Under the pieces are notes generated by a model. That model made no database searches. It was not told the DNA's origin and was given only the letters and a program-made list of their open reading frames with translations. This document shows, in pieces, positions 51,349-60,284 of a DNA stretch of 64,000 nt. Position 1 is the first letter of the stretch. Each line of letters starts with the position of its first letter. Source of the stretch: Ferrimonas kyonanensis DSM 18153 (lineage in GTDB: Bacteria > Pseudomonadota > Gammaproteobacteria > Enterobacterales > Shewanellaceae); the NCBI RefSeq assembly GCF_000425405.1, contig NZ_AUDJ01000001.1:484803-548802 (forward strand). The letters run 5' to 3'. Made by a program: the position numbers and the translations under genes.

Positions 51349-52518
51349 ATGAAATTGAATGCTGTAATGGCAGGCTTGGTTGTAGCCTGTGCACACTCCG
51401 TGGCCGTAGCTGCCGAATCTCCAGCGATCAGTGTGATTCTGGATGGCTACTATCAGGACGGCGATCGCGCCCTGGGCGCCCGTGAAGATGGCTTTGGCCT
51501 GGGTGAAACCGAACTGGCGCTCAGTGGTGCCATCGACGACCAGTTCTATGGCAAGGCCACTGTGGTGCTGGCCACCGAAGGCCGCGACACCGAGGTGGAG
51601 TTGGAAGAGGCGTTTATTCAGACTCTGGCGCTGCCCGCTGGCTTCTCCATGCGAGCCGGCCGCTTTACCGCCGATCTGGGCTACCTCAACAATCAGCACC
51701 TGCACACCGATTCCTTCGTAGAGCGTCCGGCGGTGTACCGCGCCTTCCTGGGGGGCCACTACTTTGATGATGGCCTGCGTCTGAACTGGGTGGCTCCGAC
51801 CGACGTGTACTGGACCCTGGGTCTGGAAGGTTTCAGTGGCGACAACCTGCAGGCGGAAGGTCTGGAAGACCCGAAATCCGTTGGCGTCTACCACCTGTAC
51901 TCCAAATTCGGCGGTGACTGGGGAACCGATCACAGCTGGCAGCTGGGTCTGTCCTGGTTGCGTAACGAAAACGGCCAGGGTCACCTGGAGGAGCACGAGG
52001 AGGAGGAGCATGCCGAGGAAGAGGCTCATGCCGACCATGGCCACTCTCACAGTGCCAGCCTTACCGGCCGTGACCTGTATGTGGTGGATGCGGTGTATAA
52101 GTGGGCGCCTAACGGCAACTACAAGAACAACTTCCTGACCCTGTCCGGCGAATACCTGTACATGGACAAGCCGTTCGAACAGGCCGGTGGAGAAGAGAAC
52201 ATTCCGGGTAACTACGATGGTTGGTACCTGTCTGGTGTGTATCAGTTCAACCCTAAGTGGTCTGCGGGTCTGCGTTATGGCGAAGTCAGCTCTGCCATGG
52301 CCCATGAAGAGGAGCACGATGGCCATCACCATATCCACTTCGAAGATGGCAAGCTTAAGGAAACTGAGGCCATGGTGGCCTGGCATAACAGCCACTTCTC
52401 CACGATTCGTCTCCAGTACACCCATCAAAGCGATGATCTTTACGAGTCTGCCGATGACCACATCGTGACTCTGCAATTTGTCATGGCATTAGGAGCTCAC
52501 GGTGCGCATCAGTTCTAA
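51349..52518 (+). CDS. Outer-membrane channel or receptor with histidine-rich loops (389 aa)
   Basis: A signal peptide (MKLNAVMAGLVVACAHSVAVAA) precedes a beta-barrel protein (LGETELALSGAIDDQFYGKATVVL, FSMRAGRFTADLGYLNN) ending with a C-terminal aromatic phenylalanine. Residues about 215-238 form an acidic/histidine-rich loop (HLEEHEEEEHAEEEAHADHG HSHS) and residues about 322-334 another (HEEEHDGHHHIHF), placing metal-binding clusters in the outer-membrane channel. The barrel resembles phosphate-selective-type porins rather than a TonB receptor; no plug domain is visible. Its gene overlaps the substrate-binding protein gene at 52502-52518, so they are co-translated. A role in zinc or similar metal entry is inferred. 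Confidence 0.8.
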   Translation: MKLNAVMAGLVVACAHSVAVAAESPAISVILDGYYQDGDRALGAREDGFGLGETELALSGAIDDQFYGKATVVLATEGRDTEVELEEAFIQTLALPAGFSMRAGRFTADLGYLNNQHLHTDSFVERPAVYRAFLGGHYFDDGLRLNWVAPTDVYWTLGLEGFSGDNLQAEGLEDPKSVGVYHLYSKFGGDWGTDHSWQLGLSWLRNENGQGHLEEHEEEEHAEEEAHADHGHSHSASLTGRDLYVVDAVYKWAPNGNYKNNFLTLSGEYLYMDKPFEQAGGEENIPGNYDGWYLSGVYQFNPKWSAGLRYGEVSSAMAHEEEHDGHHHIHFEDGKLKETEAMVAWHNSHFSTIRLQYTHQSDDLYESADDHIVTLQFVMALGAHGAHQF

Positions 52519-53413
52519 ACTGTGGATGCCTGCCATGGCGGCGCTGCTTGCAGCGCCCCAGGTATGGGCCATGAATATCTTTACCTGTGAGCCGGAGTAC
52601 GCGGCTCTGGCTCAGGAACTGGCGCCTGAGGCGTCGGTGTTCAGCGCCACGTCGGCGATGCAGGACCCCCATCATGTGCAGGCCAGACCCAGCCTGATTG
52701 CCAAGATGCGCCGGGCGGATCTGGTGATCTGCGCCGGGGCCGAGTTGGAGATCGGCTGGCTGCCGATGCTGCAGATGAAGGCCAATAACCCGGACGTTCG
52801 CGATGGTCAGCCTGGCATGTTCTATACCGCCTCGGTGGTCGATACTCTGGGCAAGCTGGATAAGGTGGATCGCAGCATGGGCGACGTCCATGCTGGTGGT
52901 AACCCGCATTTCCATTTTTCGCCGTCGAGAATGCAGACCATCGCCGAGGCGGTCACCGCCAAGCTGGTGGGACTGGATCCTGACAATCAGACCCAGTACC
53001 AACAGCGGCTGGCGGATTTCAGTCAGCGCTGGCAAACAGCCACCGCTGAGTGGGAGCGCCGCGCGGCACCGCTGAAAGGCAAAAAGGTGATCGCCTATCA
53101 CTCCAGTTTCCAGTATCTGTTTGATTGGTTAGGGATGGAGCAGGTCGGTGATCTGGAGCCAAAGCCGGGCTTACCGCCGACGACGGGCCACCTGGCGCAG
53201 CTGCTGCAACAGGCCCAGACCACGCCTCTGATGGCGGTGATCTACACCGGTTATCAGGATGGCCGCGGTGCGCAGTGGCTGGGTGAACGGGCCGGGATTC
53301 CGGTGGTGCAATTGCCCTTCGGGCCGGGTGTCGATGGTGCAGAGGATCTGTTTCAGCTGTACGACACCAACCTGAATTTGCTGCTGGCTGCACTGGGCGC
53401 TGACGATGTTTGA
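52502..53413 (+). CDS. Metal ABC transporter substrate-binding protein (ZnuA/TroA-like)
   Basis: GTG at 52502 follows GGAG and overlaps the upstream gene by 17 bases. After a signal peptide (MRISSKLWMPAMAALLAAPQVWA) the protein shows the cluster A-I metal-binding fold with ligand candidates H57 or H58 (SAMQDPHHVQARPS), H136/H138 (GGNPHFHFSP), H200 (IAYHSSFQYL) and D278 (GPGVDGA). The histidine-rich loop of ZnuA is absent; the histidine clusters are instead in the outer-membrane protein upstream. It delivers zinc or manganese to the permease encoded next. Confidence 0.9.
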   Translation: MRISSKLWMPAMAALLAAPQVWAMNIFTCEPEYAALAQELAPEASVFSATSAMQDPHHVQARPSLIAKMRRADLVICAGAELEIGWLPMLQMKANNPDVRDGQPGMFYTASVVDTLGKLDKVDRSMGDVHAGGNPHFHFSPSRMQTIAEAVTAKLVGLDPDNQTQYQQRLADFSQRWQTATAEWERRAAPLKGKKVIAYHSSFQYLFDWLGMEQVGDLEPKPGLPPTTGHLAQLLQQAQTTPLMAVIYTGYQDGRGAQWLGERAGIPVVQLPFGPGVDGAEDLFQLYDTNLNLLLAALGADDV

Positions 53414-54197
53414 TCTCACCATGTTCAGCATTCTGCTGCCGGCCCTGGCGGCAGGATTGCTGGTGCTGGCCAGTCATGTGGTCATGGGGCGGCAGGTGCT
53501 GGCCCGGGGCATCATCTTTATCGACCTGGCCATTGCTCAGATCGCCGCCCTGGGAGCGGTCATCGCCTCCACGAATCATGAGCTGGCGCATCTGCCAGCG
53601 GTGAACCTGTGGATGCCGGCGGTGTTCGCCCTGTTAGGGGCTGGTGTGATTGCGCTGTTGGAGAAACACGCCAAGGGCGAACTGGAGGCGATGATCGGCT
53701 GCCTGTATGTGCTGTCGGCCGTGGCCGCCATGTTGGTACTGGCCAAGGATCCCCATGGCGGTGAGTTGCTGAAGCAGTTGCTGTCCGGTCAGATCCTATG
53801 GACTGACTGGGCGGCATTGAAACTGCCGGCACTGGCGACGGTGGGGGTGCTGGGGCTGCTGTGGTGGCGACCGTCACTGATGAGTGGCCGCGCCTTCTAC
53901 CCGCTGTTCGCGGTGATGATTACTTTCTCGGTACAGCTGGTCGGGGTCTACCTGGTGTTCTCCAGTTTGATTCTACCGGCACTGGCGGTGAACCGCTTAA
54001 GCGGAGGCCGAGCTGTGATGTGGGGCTATGGCTGTGGCATCAGTGGCTATCTGCTGGGGCTGTGGCTGTCTGCGTCCTGGGATCTGCCGTCGGGCGCGAC
54101 CATTGTCTGCACCCTGGCCGGTGTGTCTCTGGCGGTGCGGCTGTTGCTGAACCGCCGCACCCGGTTGAATGCCTCCGGACACGGCGTTAACGTGTAA
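53406..54197 (+). CDS. Metal ABC transporter permease (ZnuB-like)
   Basis: The 263-residue ABC-3 family membrane protein has about eight segments, with VMGRQVLARGIIFIDLAIAQIAALGA near the N-terminus, the typical region contacting the ATPase. It starts within the end of the substrate-binding protein gene (eight-base overlap). No gene for the required ABC ATPase lies beside it: the next gene downstream is bfr on the other strand. The ATPase must come from elsewhere in the genome or has been lost. The metal is inferred from the partners. Confidence 0.9.
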   Translation: MFDLTMFSILLPALAAGLLVLASHVVMGRQVLARGIIFIDLAIAQIAALGAVIASTNHELAHLPAVNLWMPAVFALLGAGVIALLEKHAKGELEAMIGCLYVLSAVAAMLVLAKDPHGGELLKQLLSGQILWTDWAALKLPALATVGVLGLLWWRPSLMSGRAFYPLFAVMITFSVQLVGVYLVFSSLILPALAVNRLSGGRAVMWGYGCGISGYLLGLWLSASWDLPSGATIVCTLAGVSLAVRLLLNRRTRLNASGHGVNV

Positions 54198-54240
54198 CCC
54201 CAATGACGGCGGTCAGGGATGACGGCCGTCGGTCACCAGG

Positions 54241-54717
54241 CTACTCCTCTTCGATCATCTGTGCCTGGTTGTAGTTTTGGATGCCGACCTTTTCAATCAG
54301 GTCCAGCTGGGTTTCCAGCCAGTCGACGTGCTCCTCCTCCTCCTCCAGAATGTCCTGCATCAGATCCCGGCTGACAAAGTCACGAATGGACTCGCAGTAG
54401 GCGATGCCTTCCCGAAGATCGGGAATGGCGTCCATCTCCAGGGCCAGATCGCACTCGAGCATCTCTTTGGTGTGTTCACCGATGCGCAGTTTTCCCAGGC
54501 TTTGCAGGTTTGGCAGGCCTTCAAGAAACAGAATTCGTTCTATCAATTTGTCGGCGTGTTTCATCTCGTCGATGGACTCGTGGTACTCCTTTTCGGCGAT
54601 GCGATCCAGGCCCCAGTCCTTATACATTCGGGCATGGAGAAAATACTGGTTGATGGCGATCAGTTCGTTGAACAGAATCTTGTTCAGATGGGCTAAGGCT
54701 TTGGGGTCCGCTTTCAT
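54241..54717 (-). CDS. bfr: Bacterioferritin
   Basis: The 158-residue haem-containing ferritin has all ferroxidase ligands: E18, E51, H54, E94, E127 and H130, and the haem-binding M52. Twenty-four subunits form a shell storing ferric iron. It lies downstream of bfd on the same strand (103 bases from the bfd stop). The Fur-like box lies upstream of bfd and may control both. Confidence 0.97.
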   Translation of the reverse strand: MKADPKALAHLNKILFNELIAINQYFLHARMYKDWGLDRIAEKEYHESIDEMKHADKLIERILFLEGLPNLQSLGKLRIGEHTKEMLECDLALEMDAIPDLREGIAYCESIRDFVSRDLMQDILEEEEEHVDWLETQLDLIEKVGIQNYNQAQMIEEE

Positions 54718-54820
54718 GATGGGCTCTTCTGCTGAGGGTAGAAATTAAGCATAGAAGAGCGGCCTGACCTGTCAAAGCAGGCAAGCGAGGGGGGCAAGGG
54801 CGTTATTGAGTCTTTGGGAA

Positions 54821-55012
54821 TCAGGCCACTTCGTAGTAGCAGGGTTCCGTGTTCATCTGCGACTGAATTACCTCCAGGGTGGTTTGAATGCAACGACCGC
54901 ATTCACTGCCCACACCGAGCTTTTGCTTCAGAGTCTTAACGTCCACAGCACCATCCGATACCGCTTGGCGAACTTGTTTTTCTGTAACGGCGTGGCAGAT
55001 GCAAACGTACAT
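54821..55012 (-). CDS. bfd: Bacterioferritin-associated ferredoxin
   Basis: The 63-residue protein has the [2Fe-2S] ligands in MYVCICHAVT (C4, C6) and SECGRC (C38, C41), the CXC...CXXC pattern of Bfd. It reduces the haem of bacterioferritin to release stored iron. ATG at 55012 is chosen as upstream in-frame sequence is not family-like. A Fur-like box overlaps its promoter region. Confidence 0.95.
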   Translation of the reverse strand: MYVCICHAVTEKQVRQAVSDGAVDVKTLKQKLGVGSECGRCIQTTLEVIQSQMNTEPCYYEVA

Positions 55013-55053
55013 GGTGCAGAGAACCTCATTAACGACTTTGCGGAAATTGTAAA

Positions 55054-55068
55054 TGCTAATAATTCTCA
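55054..55068. promoter_or_regulatory. Candidate Fur box upstream of bfd
   Basis: TGCTAATAATTCTCA matches the Fur 7-1-7 consensus (TGATAAT-N-ATTATCA) at 12 of 14 positions when read with its complement TGAGAATTATTAGCA. It lies 42-56 bases upstream of the bfd start, right for iron-dependent repression. Confidence 0.6.
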
Positions 55069-55161
55069 TGTCCAATTCGTTTTGGGTGTAAATTTGGCGC
55101 TAGTTAGGTTTTGTAGTTATAAAAATATGTGAGGTCGATCTATAAGAGTGAAAGGAACTGA

Positions 55162-55377
55162 ATGATGAGTGTTGATAAAGAAGCTTTAAATCAATCTATT
55201 AGACGCTTTTTGAAGGAAGTAGGGATCAAATCCCATCAACAGCTGGAACAGCAGATCCTGGCTGCGGTGGAAGCGGGGCATACGGCAGCGACCATCGAGG
55301 TGTCGATGACGCTGTCGTTGCCGTCTCTGGATTACACCACCACCATCCGTGGTCAGTTGCCGGTGCGGGATCAGTAA
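55162..55377 (+). CDS. DUF6494-like small protein (71 aa)
   Basis: The product begins MMSVDKEALNQSIRRFLKEVGIKSHQQLEQQILAAVEAGHT and ends with beta strands (SMTLSLPSLDYTTTIRGQLPV), the DUF6494 pattern as I recall it. AAGGA lies six bases before the first ATG. It is convergent with the D-2-hydroxyacid dehydrogenase gene, with seven bases overlap at the stop codons. Function unknown. Confidence 0.7.
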   Translation: MMSVDKEALNQSIRRFLKEVGIKSHQQLEQQILAAVEAGHTAATIEVSMTLSLPSLDYTTTIRGQLPVRDQ

Positions 55378-56282
55378 CCCCGTTGCCACTGAAACTGGTG
55401 CAGCAGAGGTCGGCCGTCGACAAAGCGATAATAGTTGTCGATGACCTGGTCACAGACCTGCTCCGGCAGGCTGACGGCGGCCACATGGGGGGTCACACTG
55501 ATGCCTGGGTGATGCCAGAAAGGGTGGTCGGCGGGCAGAGGTTCTTGTTTGAACACGTCCAGGAACGCATGGGCGATGTGATTGGCATCGAGCGCCTGCA
55601 ACAGGGCTGCTTCATCGATGGCACTGCCCCGACCGACATTAAACAACAGGCAACCTGCCGGCAGTTGCTGCAGTACGGTGGCTTCGAGCAGCCCTCGAGT
55701 TTCGGCGGTGTCCGGCAACACACTCACCAGCACCTGGGCCCGGTTTAGGGTGGCATTGGCGTCGTCGAAGCGGCAGACGGCATCAAACTCTTCTCTGGCT
55801 TCGCCGCTGCGGCTGACGCCCAGTACCGTCATGCCGAAGGCGCGGGCGACGGTGGCGATGTGTCGAGCGATGTCGCCGGTGCCCAGGGTGACCAGAGTGG
55901 TGCCGGCCAGGCTGGCGTAGGGCTGGGGCTGCCACTGCCGTTGTCGTTGTTGCCGGGCCAACTGCGGCAGATGCCTTAGGTGGCTGAGCAGGTGGCCAAA
56001 TACGTATTCGCTCATCAGCGGGCCGAACAGACGGCGAACGTGGGTAAGGCAATAGTCCTTCGGTAGCCCCGGCGCCAGCAGGGCATTGACACCGGCATAG
56101 GTGCTGGCCAGCCAGGCCGGTGCTGGCAAGCTGGCCAGTTGTTCAGCGGCCAGCGCCGGATCCGCCAACCAGATGTCGGCCTGTGCCACCTCGGTCGCAA
56201 AGGTCATTCCAGGTAGGTGAGCGTTCGCTAACAGCTCGCGGTAACGTTCATTTTGATTGGTCAGCAGTGCCAACGACGGCAT
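55371..56282 (-). CDS. D-2-hydroxyacid dehydrogenase (GhrA-like, 303 aa)
   Basis: The Rossmann domain has LVTLGTGDIARHIATVARAFGMTVLGVSRSG (GTGDIA in place of the more usual GxGxxG), and catalytic residues are seen in NVGRGSAIDEAAL (Arg) and ISVTPHVAAVSLPE (His). Such enzymes reduce glyoxylate, hydroxypyruvate or other 2-oxoacids with NAD(P)H. ATG at 56282 gives the family N-terminus. It overlaps the DUF6494 gene by seven bases at the 3' end, and lies just downstream of ugpQ with a 22-base gap, probably in one transcript. Confidence 0.9.
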   Translation of the reverse strand: MPSLALLTNQNERYRELLANAHLPGMTFATEVAQADIWLADPALAAEQLASLPAPAWLASTYAGVNALLAPGLPKDYCLTHVRRLFGPLMSEYVFGHLLSHLRHLPQLARQQRQRQWQPQPYASLAGTTLVTLGTGDIARHIATVARAFGMTVLGVSRSGEAREEFDAVCRFDDANATLNRAQVLVSVLPDTAETRGLLEATVLQQLPAGCLLFNVGRGSAIDEAALLQALDANHIAHAFLDVFKQEPLPADHPFWHHPGISVTPHVAAVSLPEQVCDQVIDNYYRFVDGRPLLHQFQWQRGY

Positions 56283-56304
56283 AGTGATGGACTCCTCGAA
56301 TAGC

Positions 56305-57027
56305 TCAGGACCAGACGTATCCCGGTGCGACGGTGTGTGAACCCAGAGTGGCCCTGGCTTGATCCGGCAGGTTGGAGAAGACGCCATCCACCCCTTGTCG
56401 CTGCAGTTCCAGCATATCTTCCGCTTCATCGACGGTATAGACAAATACCTTCAGGCCCCGGCGCTTGGCATCGGCAATGAACTCGGGTTCGGCAAAATTA
56501 ACGTCGATGTGGACTGAATAGGCGCCCATCTCTTCGGCAAATCGTGCATAGCCCAGGGGGCAACTGGCGGTCAGAGCGCCGATTTTCAACTCCGGCTGCT
56601 GTTGCTTCAGGCGCATCAGCTTGGGGTGGTTAAAGGAGGAGATCAGAAACTGCTGAGGTTGGTAGCCCAGATGCCGTTGCGCCTGGGACAACAACTCAAT
56701 CAGGGGCTGATTGGTGTTGCGGCCCTTGAGTTCAATGTTGAGATCGCAACGACCATTGATGCATTCCAGCACCTGCCACAAGGTCGGCACCCGCTGTCCC
56801 TGACCGGCATCCAGATTGGCCAGAGCGGCCAGGGTGGACTGGTGCACCAGCCCATGGCCATCGGTATGGCGCTGCAGCCAGCGGTCGTGAATCACCACCA
56901 ACTGGTCTTCCACCCGGTGGACGTCGAGTTCGATGGCGCAGGCACCCAGCTCGATGGCCTTTTCCATCGCCGCCAGGGTGTTTTCCGGTGCCAGCCCACT
57001 GGCGCCACGGTGTGCAATGATGAGCAT
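56305..57027 (-). CDS. ugpQ: Glycerophosphodiester phosphodiesterase, cytosolic UgpQ type
   Basis: The 240-residue TIM-barrel enzyme starts MLIIAHRGASGLAPENTLAA with the HRG/E motif of the catalytic site and continues ELDVHRVEDQLVVIHD. There is no signal peptide, which fits the cytosolic UgpQ type acting on glycerophosphodiesters from phospholipid turnover. AAGGA precedes ATG 57027. It lies 22 bases downstream of the mscM stop. Confidence 0.94.
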   Translation of the reverse strand: MLIIAHRGASGLAPENTLAAMEKAIELGACAIELDVHRVEDQLVVIHDRWLQRHTDGHGLVHQSTLAALANLDAGQGQRVPTLWQVLECINGRCDLNIELKGRNTNQPLIELLSQAQRHLGYQPQQFLISSFNHPKLMRLKQQQPELKIGALTASCPLGYARFAEEMGAYSVHIDVNFAEPEFIADAKRRGLKVFVYTVDEAEDMLELQRQGVDGVFSNLPDQARATLGSHTVAPGYVWS

Positions 57028-57048
57028 AATCGGTCCTTGCAGACGAAG

Positions 57049-60000
57049 TTATCGAATCAGATTGCCACTGTTGTCGACCATTTCAGCCTTACTTTTCAGT
57101 TGAATTTCCATCTGAGGGTAAGCCATATCCACCTTGGATTCACGGAACTTCTTGATGATCAACTGGTGCAGTCGATGACGCAGTGGCCAGCGTTTGCCCA
57201 TCTCATCGGTGTAGACGCGAATCTCGTAGTCCTGAGTGTGGGAACCAAAGCCTGCGAAGTAGATCTCGGGTTCCGGTTGCGCCAGCGCATGGGGGGTCTC
57301 TTTGACCGCCTGATGCAGCAAGGCCTCGACCAGGGCTGGGTCACTGTCGCGGGAGACGCCGACCTTGATGGTGACCCGGGTAATGGCGTCGGACAGCGAC
57401 CAGTTGATCAGCTGTTCGGTAATGAACGCCTTGTTGGGCACGATGATCTCTTTGCAGTCCCAGTCGACGATGGTGGTGGCCCGGGTCTGAATCTTGGAGA
57501 CGTTGCCGGTCAGATCGCGAATGGTGACGGTATCGCCGATGCGAATCGGTTTTTCAAACAGGATGATCAGGCCGGAGATGAAGTTAGCGAAAATCTCCTG
57601 CAGGCCAAAGCCCAGACCTACCGACAGCGCCGCCACCAGCCATTGCAGTTTGCTCCAGGCCAGCCCCAGAGTGGAGAAGGCGGAGATGGTGCCGATCAGC
57701 AACACCATGTAGCGGCTGATGGTGGTGATGGCAAAGCCGGTGCCGGGAGACAGTTCCAGCCGCTGCAGGATCACCAGTTCCAGCATGCCGGGCAGGTTGC
57801 GGGCGGTCATCAGGGTAAAGCCCAGAATCAGGCCGCCGGCCAGTATTGATTGCAGGGTTATGGGCACCGCTTGTTCGATGCCGCCGATCACCTCGTTGCT
57901 GGTCCACAGCACAATGCCGTCCAATGAGCTAAACACCGCCGGGTGCGTCTGGCTCCAGACCCCCAGCAGCGTCAGGATAAACGCCAGAATCATCAGTGAC
58001 CGTACTAGCCCCAGGGATTGGGTGGAGATGGTATCCAGATCGATCTGGGGATCTTCCAGCGGCTCCAGGGGGTCATTGCCCGGCTCGTTGCGTTCCTTCT
58101 CACGCTGGGCCAACACTTCAGCCCGCTTGGCTTTGGCCCGCTCAAAGGCCAGGCGACGACGCTGAATCAACATCCAGCGTTTGATCATCAGGTGGGCCAG
58201 CATAAAGCCGATGGCCAACAGCACCGTCAGTTGCACCTGGGTCAGCACCGAAAAGGCGGTGAAGTAATAGCCCTGCACGGTCAGAACCAATGCCACCAGT
58301 GGCACCAGAATCAGGGCCAGCCACACCAGCCGCTCCAACAGGTGTTGATTGGGACGGGTCTTGGTGTGGTAGATGTGGTACTCATCGACAATTTTAATCA
58401 GCTTCCAATAGGCGTACGCCAGCACGGCGCAGAACAGCAGGAACGCCGCCCGGCCCAGGCTGTTGCTCAACAGGGGCACTTCGCTCTCCTGGCAGAAGCG
58501 CACCAGCATCAATAAGGGGGCCGAGGTAAACAGCAGCTGTTTGAAAAAGGCGATGTTGCGCTGCACCAGCGGCGGATGACGCCGAAAATGGGCGATGAAC
58601 AGACCATCAGGTCGACTCAGTTGGTGGAACAGCCAGAACAGGTACAGCAGCAGCACCCCCGCCAACAAGCCGGACCCGATGGCATGGGTAAAGGGCAGCT
58701 GCACCTGTTGCTGCAGCTTCCAGGCGGCGGCAATCAGCGGCGCCGGAATGATCAGGCTGTAGGCCATGGCGGCCATCAACGACTTGAAAGAGGCGCTGAA
58801 GCGATCGTGGGTCACGTTGCCGACGTAGCGAGCCTGGTGCTGGCGCAACTGGGCATAGGGACCACGCAACAGATCCTGCAGCACCAGGGTCAGCACCATG
58901 GCCACCAGCCAGACCGACCACCAGTCGTTGTTGTCATCGATGGCCCGCGACAGCTCCTGCCAGCGATCGGTGGTCAGCAGCCAGTGCACGCTGCCGATGA
59001 CCTGGGAAAACCAGCTGGTGTCGATGGATTGGGCGTTGGGCAACCAGAACATGCGTTCGCTGATCAGCTGCACCAGCTTGTCTTCCAGTTGCTCCGCTTC
59101 GTGTCGCAGTTGATTCAGCCGCGACAGCTCAACAACCTGCTGTTCCAGCGCCGACTGCAGCTGGTTGAGTAGGGTCAGTTGCTGTTGCCATAGCGGTGCG
59201 CGCTCATCGGTGGGGTACTGCCGAAGCTGATATTCCATGTCCGCCTGGCGTTGCTCGATGTCAAATTTTTGCACCCGTGAGCGGCTGATGTCGTGATCCA
59301 GTACCGGCGATTGCTGTTGACGCTCCAGTTGCCGCAGTCGCTTGAGCAGGCTGGCGCCGAAGGTGGCGTCTCGGGTCATCCACTCAAACTGCTCTTTGAT
59401 CTCTTTTAAGCGCTGTCTCTGTTTCTGGTAATGCTGCTCGAGCAGTTGCTGCTGCTGCACCAGGGTCTCGGTGGTGGTGTTGACCGAGGCCAGCTGGCGG
59501 GCGAGGTTGGCATTGGTGTCGTTCAACTGCTGCAAGGCCGGATTGCTGCTAACGGCCTGGGAGCTGTCGTTGAGGGCCCGTTCACTCTGCTGCCGTCGCT
59601 GCTGATTGGCTTGCTGGTTCAGGGCCTCAATCAGTCGCTCCTGGGCCAGCAGCTGAGCCCGGACCAGTTGTTGGCGCAGCTGGGTCAGTTTCAGCTCCAG
59701 CGGTCGGCTTTGCTGCTCCAGGTTGAGGCTTTGCTGCCACTGCTGCAGGTACTCCAGCCGTTCGGGCATCACATTTGGGGTGTCACTGGCCAGTTGCTGC
59801 TGCCCTTCCGCCTGCTGAAGTTCCAGCTTAATCGCGTCGAGGCGATGCCGTAACTGATCCACCTTGTCGCCAAGGGCATCGAAACTGCTCTTAAACTCTT
59901 GCAGCAGGTTATGGGCCAGCGACAGCTGTTGAGACAGTGGCTGAGTCGGGTCGACCTGTGGCTGGGCCGGGGATTGCAACTGAGACAGGATCTGTTGCTG

Positions 60001-60201
60001 CAGCACCGCAAAATCGTCCAGCTGACGCTGGAAGCCATGGGCTCGCTGAATCTCCACTGCGGTCGCTTGTTGCCACTGGGCCGGAGTCAGGGGTTGGGAA
60101 CTGTCGCTGGCCGGGGTCAGCTTTTTTTCCAGGGAAAACGGGGCCGCGGTTACCGATGAGATAACCAGCAGGGTGAAACAGAAACTGAGTATGCGCCACA
60201 T
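57049..60201 (-). CDS. mscM: Large mechanosensitive channel, MscM (YjeP) type (1050 aa)
   Basis: A signal peptide (MWRILSFCFTLLVISSVTAA) is followed by a glutamine-rich periplasmic coiled-coil region (about 30-430), a series of about ten membrane segments (about 450-880) and a C-terminal MscS-like pore and beta domain: GLGFGLQEIFANFISGLIILFEKPIRIGDTV, then KIQTRATTIVDWDCKEIIVPNKAFI. The size is close to Escherichia coli MscM (1107). MscM over MscK is chosen because psd lies in the same cluster, as in enteric bacteria. It protects the cell in osmotic down-shock. The ATG at 60201 has a weak ribosome-binding site. Confidence 0.92.
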   Translation of the reverse strand: MWRILSFCFTLLVISSVTAAPFSLEKKLTPASDSSQPLTPAQWQQATAVEIQRAHGFQRQLDDFAVLQQQILSQLQSPAQPQVDPTQPLSQQLSLAHNLLQEFKSSFDALGDKVDQLRHRLDAIKLELQQAEGQQQLASDTPNVMPERLEYLQQWQQSLNLEQQSRPLELKLTQLRQQLVRAQLLAQERLIEALNQQANQQRRQQSERALNDSSQAVSSNPALQQLNDTNANLARQLASVNTTTETLVQQQQLLEQHYQKQRQRLKEIKEQFEWMTRDATFGASLLKRLRQLERQQQSPVLDHDISRSRVQKFDIEQRQADMEYQLRQYPTDERAPLWQQQLTLLNQLQSALEQQVVELSRLNQLRHEAEQLEDKLVQLISERMFWLPNAQSIDTSWFSQVIGSVHWLLTTDRWQELSRAIDDNNDWWSVWLVAMVLTLVLQDLLRGPYAQLRQHQARYVGNVTHDRFSASFKSLMAAMAYSLIIPAPLIAAAWKLQQQVQLPFTHAIGSGLLAGVLLLYLFWLFHQLSRPDGLFIAHFRRHPPLVQRNIAFFKQLLFTSAPLLMLVRFCQESEVPLLSNSLGRAAFLLFCAVLAYAYWKLIKIVDEYHIYHTKTRPNQHLLERLVWLALILVPLVALVLTVQGYYFTAFSVLTQVQLTVLLAIGFMLAHLMIKRWMLIQRRRLAFERAKAKRAEVLAQREKERNEPGNDPLEPLEDPQIDLDTISTQSLGLVRSLMILAFILTLLGVWSQTHPAVFSSLDGIVLWTSNEVIGGIEQAVPITLQSILAGGLILGFTLMTARNLPGMLELVILQRLELSPGTGFAITTISRYMVLLIGTISAFSTLGLAWSKLQWLVAALSVGLGFGLQEIFANFISGLIILFEKPIRIGDTVTIRDLTGNVSKIQTRATTIVDWDCKEIIVPNKAFITEQLINWSLSDAITRVTIKVGVSRDSDPALVEALLHQAVKETPHALAQPEPEIYFAGFGSHTQDYEIRVYTDEMGKRWPLRHRLHQLIIKKFRESKVDMAYPQMEIQLKSKAEMVDNSGNLIR

Positions 60202-60284
60202 GATCGATTTAAGGGAGTTTGCAGGGCTGTAAGGGCTGCCCCAATGGTAGCCGACAACGACGGGTGTGAATACTGATTTTGCGC

